Below the pieces are notes generated by a model. It saw only the letters and a program-made list of their open reading frames with translations. It made no database searches and was not told the origin of the DNA. A stretch of DNA of 64,000 nucleotides from Acanthopleuribacter pedis (GTDB lineage Bacteria > Acidobacteriota > Holophagae > Acanthopleuribacterales > Acanthopleuribacteraceae), in the NCBI RefSeq assembly GCF_017377855.1, contig NZ_JAFREP010000006.1, forward strand, positions 124,001-188,000. The letters run 5' to 3'. Position numbers and translations under genes: made by a program. Numbering within the stretch: position 1 is the stretch's first letter; each line of letters starts with the position of its first letter. Shown here piece after piece: positions 62,401 through 64,000 of this stretch.

Positions 62401-63883
62401 CACCTTGTGCGGTTTGGAGCAACTGAATCTGCCCGAAATGAGTGTGTTGCTGGTGGAGCAAGGCACCGAAAGTGGGCGTTCCTTCAGCGCAATGTTGCGG
62501 GCCATGGGGGTTGGTGTGACCTGGGAACGCTCCGGCCGTACCGCGCTTCAATCCCTGCGTCAGCGTTGCCGCGAGGGCGCCCGGTTCGACGTGGTCCTAC
62601 TCGATTGGAGCCTCCAGGATATGGACGGTTTGCAGGTGTTCCATCACATCCAACGCATGACCTGGCGTGGCAAACCGCCCGCCACCGTGATGATCACCGC
62701 GCACAACCGCGAGCGTTTGGTTAACTTAAGCCAAAGCGCCGTGATCCACGATGTTCTGGTGAAGCCGGTGACGCCGATGGTGTTGCTGCGGGTGTTGCGC
62801 AGTGTGGTGGGTTTGGCGCACCCGCCGCCGCCCACGCGCAAGCCGCCGAACGATGCATTGCGTGGTATTCGCATTCTTTTGGTGGAAGATGTTCAGGTGA
62901 ACCGTGAGGTGGCCTCGGCGTTGCTGGCCCGGGCCGGGGCCGAGATCACCGTGGCGGTCAATGGGCGCAACGCGGTTGATATGGCGGTTTCCAAGCGCGG
63001 CGCTTTTGACGTCATTCTCATGGACGTTCACATGCCGGAGATGGACGGATTTGCCGCGACCGAGGCCATCCAAAACGCCATGGGCGATAGCGCGCCGCCG
63101 ATTGTGGCCTTAACCGCCAAAGCTTTTCGGGAAGATCGACGCCAGGCCATGAGCGCCGGAATGGTGGATTACCTCACCAAGCCGATCCAGATCAACAAAG
63201 TTATCGAAGTGTTGCGCCGGATCGTGCCGCGAGAATCGTCCCGTGGTGAGGTCGTTCGACCTCCCACGGCCGTTCTTGAAACAGCCGGCGCCGAGGAAAC
63301 CAACGCACCCAGGTTTGCCGATGTTCTGGCGGCCCTGGGCGGCGATGTATCTTTTTTCACACGGCAACTCGACCAGTTCCGCATGAGTTACGGTGATCTC
63401 ATCGCGCGCGCGCGGGAAATGGTTGCCGCGCAACAATGGGATGACGCGGTCATGCTGGTTCACGCCGCCAAGGGCGCCGCCGCGAATCTGGGCGGGACCG
63501 TCACCGCCGAGCACCTGGGCCAGGTTGAACAAGCGTTGCGCGCGAGACAGCTCAATGACGGGTTGTTGCGCGGGGCCGAGACGCGTTATGCCGCCTTTTT
63601 GGGGTCCATCGAAAAATGGCGCGCCGACCAACTTGCTCAGCAGGAGAACCCTGTGACGTCGGAAGACGGCGCGGACAGGGTTGATTTCGAACCGCTACGC
63701 CAAAAGTTTGTCACCTGTTTGCAGCAATCGGACATGGAAGCCGTCACCCTGTGGCAAACCCTAAAACCCCATGCCACCACCTTATGGGGTGCCGAGGTAT
63801 GCACGCGCATCACCCAATCTCTGGATCGACTTGATTTTCCCGGGGTTCTGGCCGTCTTGGCCAAACAATCTCCTGTTCCCTAA
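59486..63883 (+). CDS. Giant multi-PAS hybrid histidine kinase with two receivers and Hpt
   Basis: The 1465-aa protein has no transmembrane segment. Successive PAS-type modules fill about 20-660, including HLCYVNDRFLQLTGYARSEV and WDERMFQLYGMSADAF with PAC ends (MATQRDVSLQKE, DITDRIDTE). The HisKA site is His750 in NMSHEIRTPLNAV. HATPase motifs are INLLGNAVKFTEAG, DTGIGMS and GGTGLGLSICKSL. Receiver 1 has Asp1040 (VVLLDWSLQD) and receiver 2 has Asp1180 (VILMDVHMPEMDG). The Hpt has His1326 (LVHAAKGAAANLGG). This is a complete multi-step phosphorelay in one chain. Receiver 1 has DWS instead of the usual DxxM/P, so it may be a weaker acceptor. Start ATG 59486; ATG 59522 is possible. Confidence 0.93.
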   Translation: MNTRHVLPQANPMSRLLASADIAGWTLDLQSGTLEWNAGMCRLHDCTEGPENLATWSALIGEPGVPDALGDPGAWDGPSYQWSYVAPGAHQGTLTVTVVPTGNEHLLQGVATFRAALENEMPSDLLAQMVDRVDTGITLAKVDTPYHLCYVNDRFLQLTGYARSEVMDRDVRMLHGDETNQEGKQDLFEVLETGFKGSTVLRNYRKDQSVFYNQINLYPLLDRHGKVSHIMATQRDVSLQKELEFQSVRHQKLFEMVFQCATVGLALLDTNGRPFQINPALVTFLGRSEAEIYTQPPTAWSVDEPIAADSLEGENALGRRVKRYKRPDGSLLWGRETTTEIQVEGEAGVKSYLLLIIEDITESRRMLAQKKTAEFELQAMSTRLSLAIQPAQIGIWDFDLATQELIWDERMFQLYGMSADAFSGAYDAWVRGVHPDDLAAAEAALNAAIAGEAVFDTVFRVRYPTGEIRHLKADAMVLTDEQGHPTRMIGTNYDITDRIDTENNLKYQNALLQAQQDTSPAGMLILQQPGRATCCRWNRRFLDIWALSEAEMRAADLEALLAVMRDKVRRNSEDKNSLFETNTTTWALELELKHDVSIEVYGQPVLDQGARSMGYVWFFFDVSVRKAAETRLREALAESSRLVGLMQGREQRILELKSEVNLAAVSLGRTKPYLLDTGEEVPIDENEVPQTAPEGMNDWLENLRRAGGGFRNALSIAEDLEIQKQRAAHLAMRAERANRAKSNFLANMSHEIRTPLNAVIGIAELLSDSPLNKYQREMLGKLDASARTLLSIINDILDFSKIEANQIEIEDEQFDLVELLENLAGMTATRMGDQDLEVLFDIPNHLNRFLRGDGLRLSQVLINLLGNAVKFTEAGQVVLAMRQEARDDERADFYFEVSDTGIGMSEDQVARLFLPFTQADASMTRRFGGTGLGLSICKSLVELMDGSIEVESRLGEGSTFRVRIPMAICGARTLCGLEQLNLPEMSVLLVEQGTESGRSFSAMLRAMGVGVTWERSGRTALQSLRQRCREGARFDVVLLDWSLQDMDGLQVFHHIQRMTWRGKPPATVMITAHNRERLVNLSQSAVIHDVLVKPVTPMVLLRVLRSVVGLAHPPPPTRKPPNDALRGIRILLVEDVQVNREVASALLARAGAEITVAVNGRNAVDMAVSKRGAFDVILMDVHMPEMDGFAATEAIQNAMGDSAPPIVALTAKAFREDRRQAMSAGMVDYLTKPIQINKVIEVLRRIVPRESSRGEVVRPPTAVLETAGAEETNAPRFADVLAALGGDVSFFTRQLDQFRMSYGDLIARAREMVAAQQWDDAVMLVHAAKGAAANLGGTVTAEHLGQVEQALRARQLNDGLLRGAETRYAAFLGSIEKWRADQLAQQENPVTSEDGADRVDFEPLRQKFVTCLQQSDMEAVTLWQTLKPHATTLWGAEVCTRITQSLDRLDFPGVLAVLAKQSPVP

Positions 63884-63936
63884 CCCGCATTGCTCACAAG
63901 GATACGTAGCAGAATTCCTTGTAAGCAATGCGGGTT
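63882..63936. repeat. Palindromic dispersed repeat, copy 2
   Basis: The left arm at 63882-63905 begins AACCCGCATTGCTCACAAGG. The right arm at 63911-63936 ends GCAATGCGGGTT. The core CGTAGCAGAATTCCTTGT is the same as in copy 1 (1538-1588). Where copy 1 has a T-A pair (CATTTCT/AGAAATG), this copy has G-C (CATTGCT/AGCAATG), a compensatory change. The palindrome starts within the stop codon of the hybrid kinase gene and may act as its terminator. Confidence 0.82.
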
Positions 63937-64000
63937 GGGGCAACGCGCGGGCTGCATGCGGACTTCGGACCTATTTTCCTATTGCAACCGTGGGTCGATT

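Overview
The window is a GC-rich bacterial chromosome segment of about 64 kb. It carries roughly 41 credible protein genes, one clearly broken gene, and unusually long gene-free stretches rich in palindromic repeats. The organism is probably a large-genome Gram-negative bacterium with elaborate signalling. Support comes from an outer-membrane MipA/OmpV-type protein, YceI, three ECF sigma factors, two eukaryote-like Ser/Thr kinases, two sigma-54 activators, a GGDEF-EAL protein and a giant hybrid histidine kinase. Acidobacteriota (Holophagae/Acanthopleuribacter-like) is my best guess, with Myxococcota or Planctomycetota as alternatives; nothing in the window proves it.

Layout. 0-1.1 kb: the 3' end of a probable retron/group-II-like reverse transcriptase, then a glutathione S-transferase (GST). 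1.1-2.1 kb: repeat-rich gap. 2.1-7.8 kb: tandem secreted paralogues of identical length (894 aa) with an exported class-I amidotransferase-like (BPL_N-type) domain, a PPC domain and beta-sandwich modules. 7.8-9.5 kb: GST plus ECF sigma pair. 9.6-18.7 kb: signalling island with a TPR Ser/Thr kinase, an FHA-like sigma-54 activator, a pseudokinase-histidine kinase fusion and a sigma-54 response regulator. 18.9-23.6 kb: a small exported peptide behind a sigma-54-like promoter, a large fn3-like secreted protein and a DUF4097-like exported protein. 23.8-28.3 kb: two exported amidohydrolase-family proteins. 28.6-35.3 kb: glycosyltransferase, halogenase-like flavoprotein, chorismate-lyase-like protein, PAS protein, hotdog thioesterase and PaaK-like CoA ligase, a set suggesting aromatic acid metabolism. 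36.1-38.5 kb: ECF sigma, RskA-like anti-sigma and MipA. 38.5-41.7 kb: AlkD-like protein, a broken formylglycine-generating-enzyme-like gene and two small exported proteins. 41.7-43.8 kb: ECF sigma and Ser/Thr kinase separated by an inverted-repeat element. 45-51.7 kb: TraB-like protein, GGDEF-EAL protein, lone type II thioesterase, a hairpin array with 34-bp tandem repeats, and a TPR-like protein. 51.8-54.7 kb: YceI, aldo/keto reductase and AlaX-like editing protein. 55.2-58.9 kb: oleA-oleB-oleC long-chain olefin genes without oleD. 59-63.9 kb: a receiver protein and a 1465-aa hybrid histidine kinase.

How it works together. The strongest functional block is the 9.6-19.3 kb island. The kinase has six Thr-x-x-Pro motifs in its N-terminal tail, and the adjacent activator has an FHA-like (phosphothreonine-binding) region. 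A histidine kinase and an NtrC-type regulator follow as a likely cognate pair. Two sequences with exact GG-N10-GC spacing sit upstream of the histidine kinase gene and of the small exported peptide, so sigma-54 may connect these genes. The ole genes form a translationally coupled pathway.

Non-coding structure is the other notable part. A dispersed palindrome occurs at 1.54 kb and 63.9 kb with a compensatory base-pair change, and a longer element with matching ends lies at 43 kb. Two copies of a multi-hairpin array (33.1 kb and 50.2 kb) have constant linkers and stems that differ in sequence but keep their pairing. No tRNA, rRNA, CRISPR array or transposase gene was recognised.
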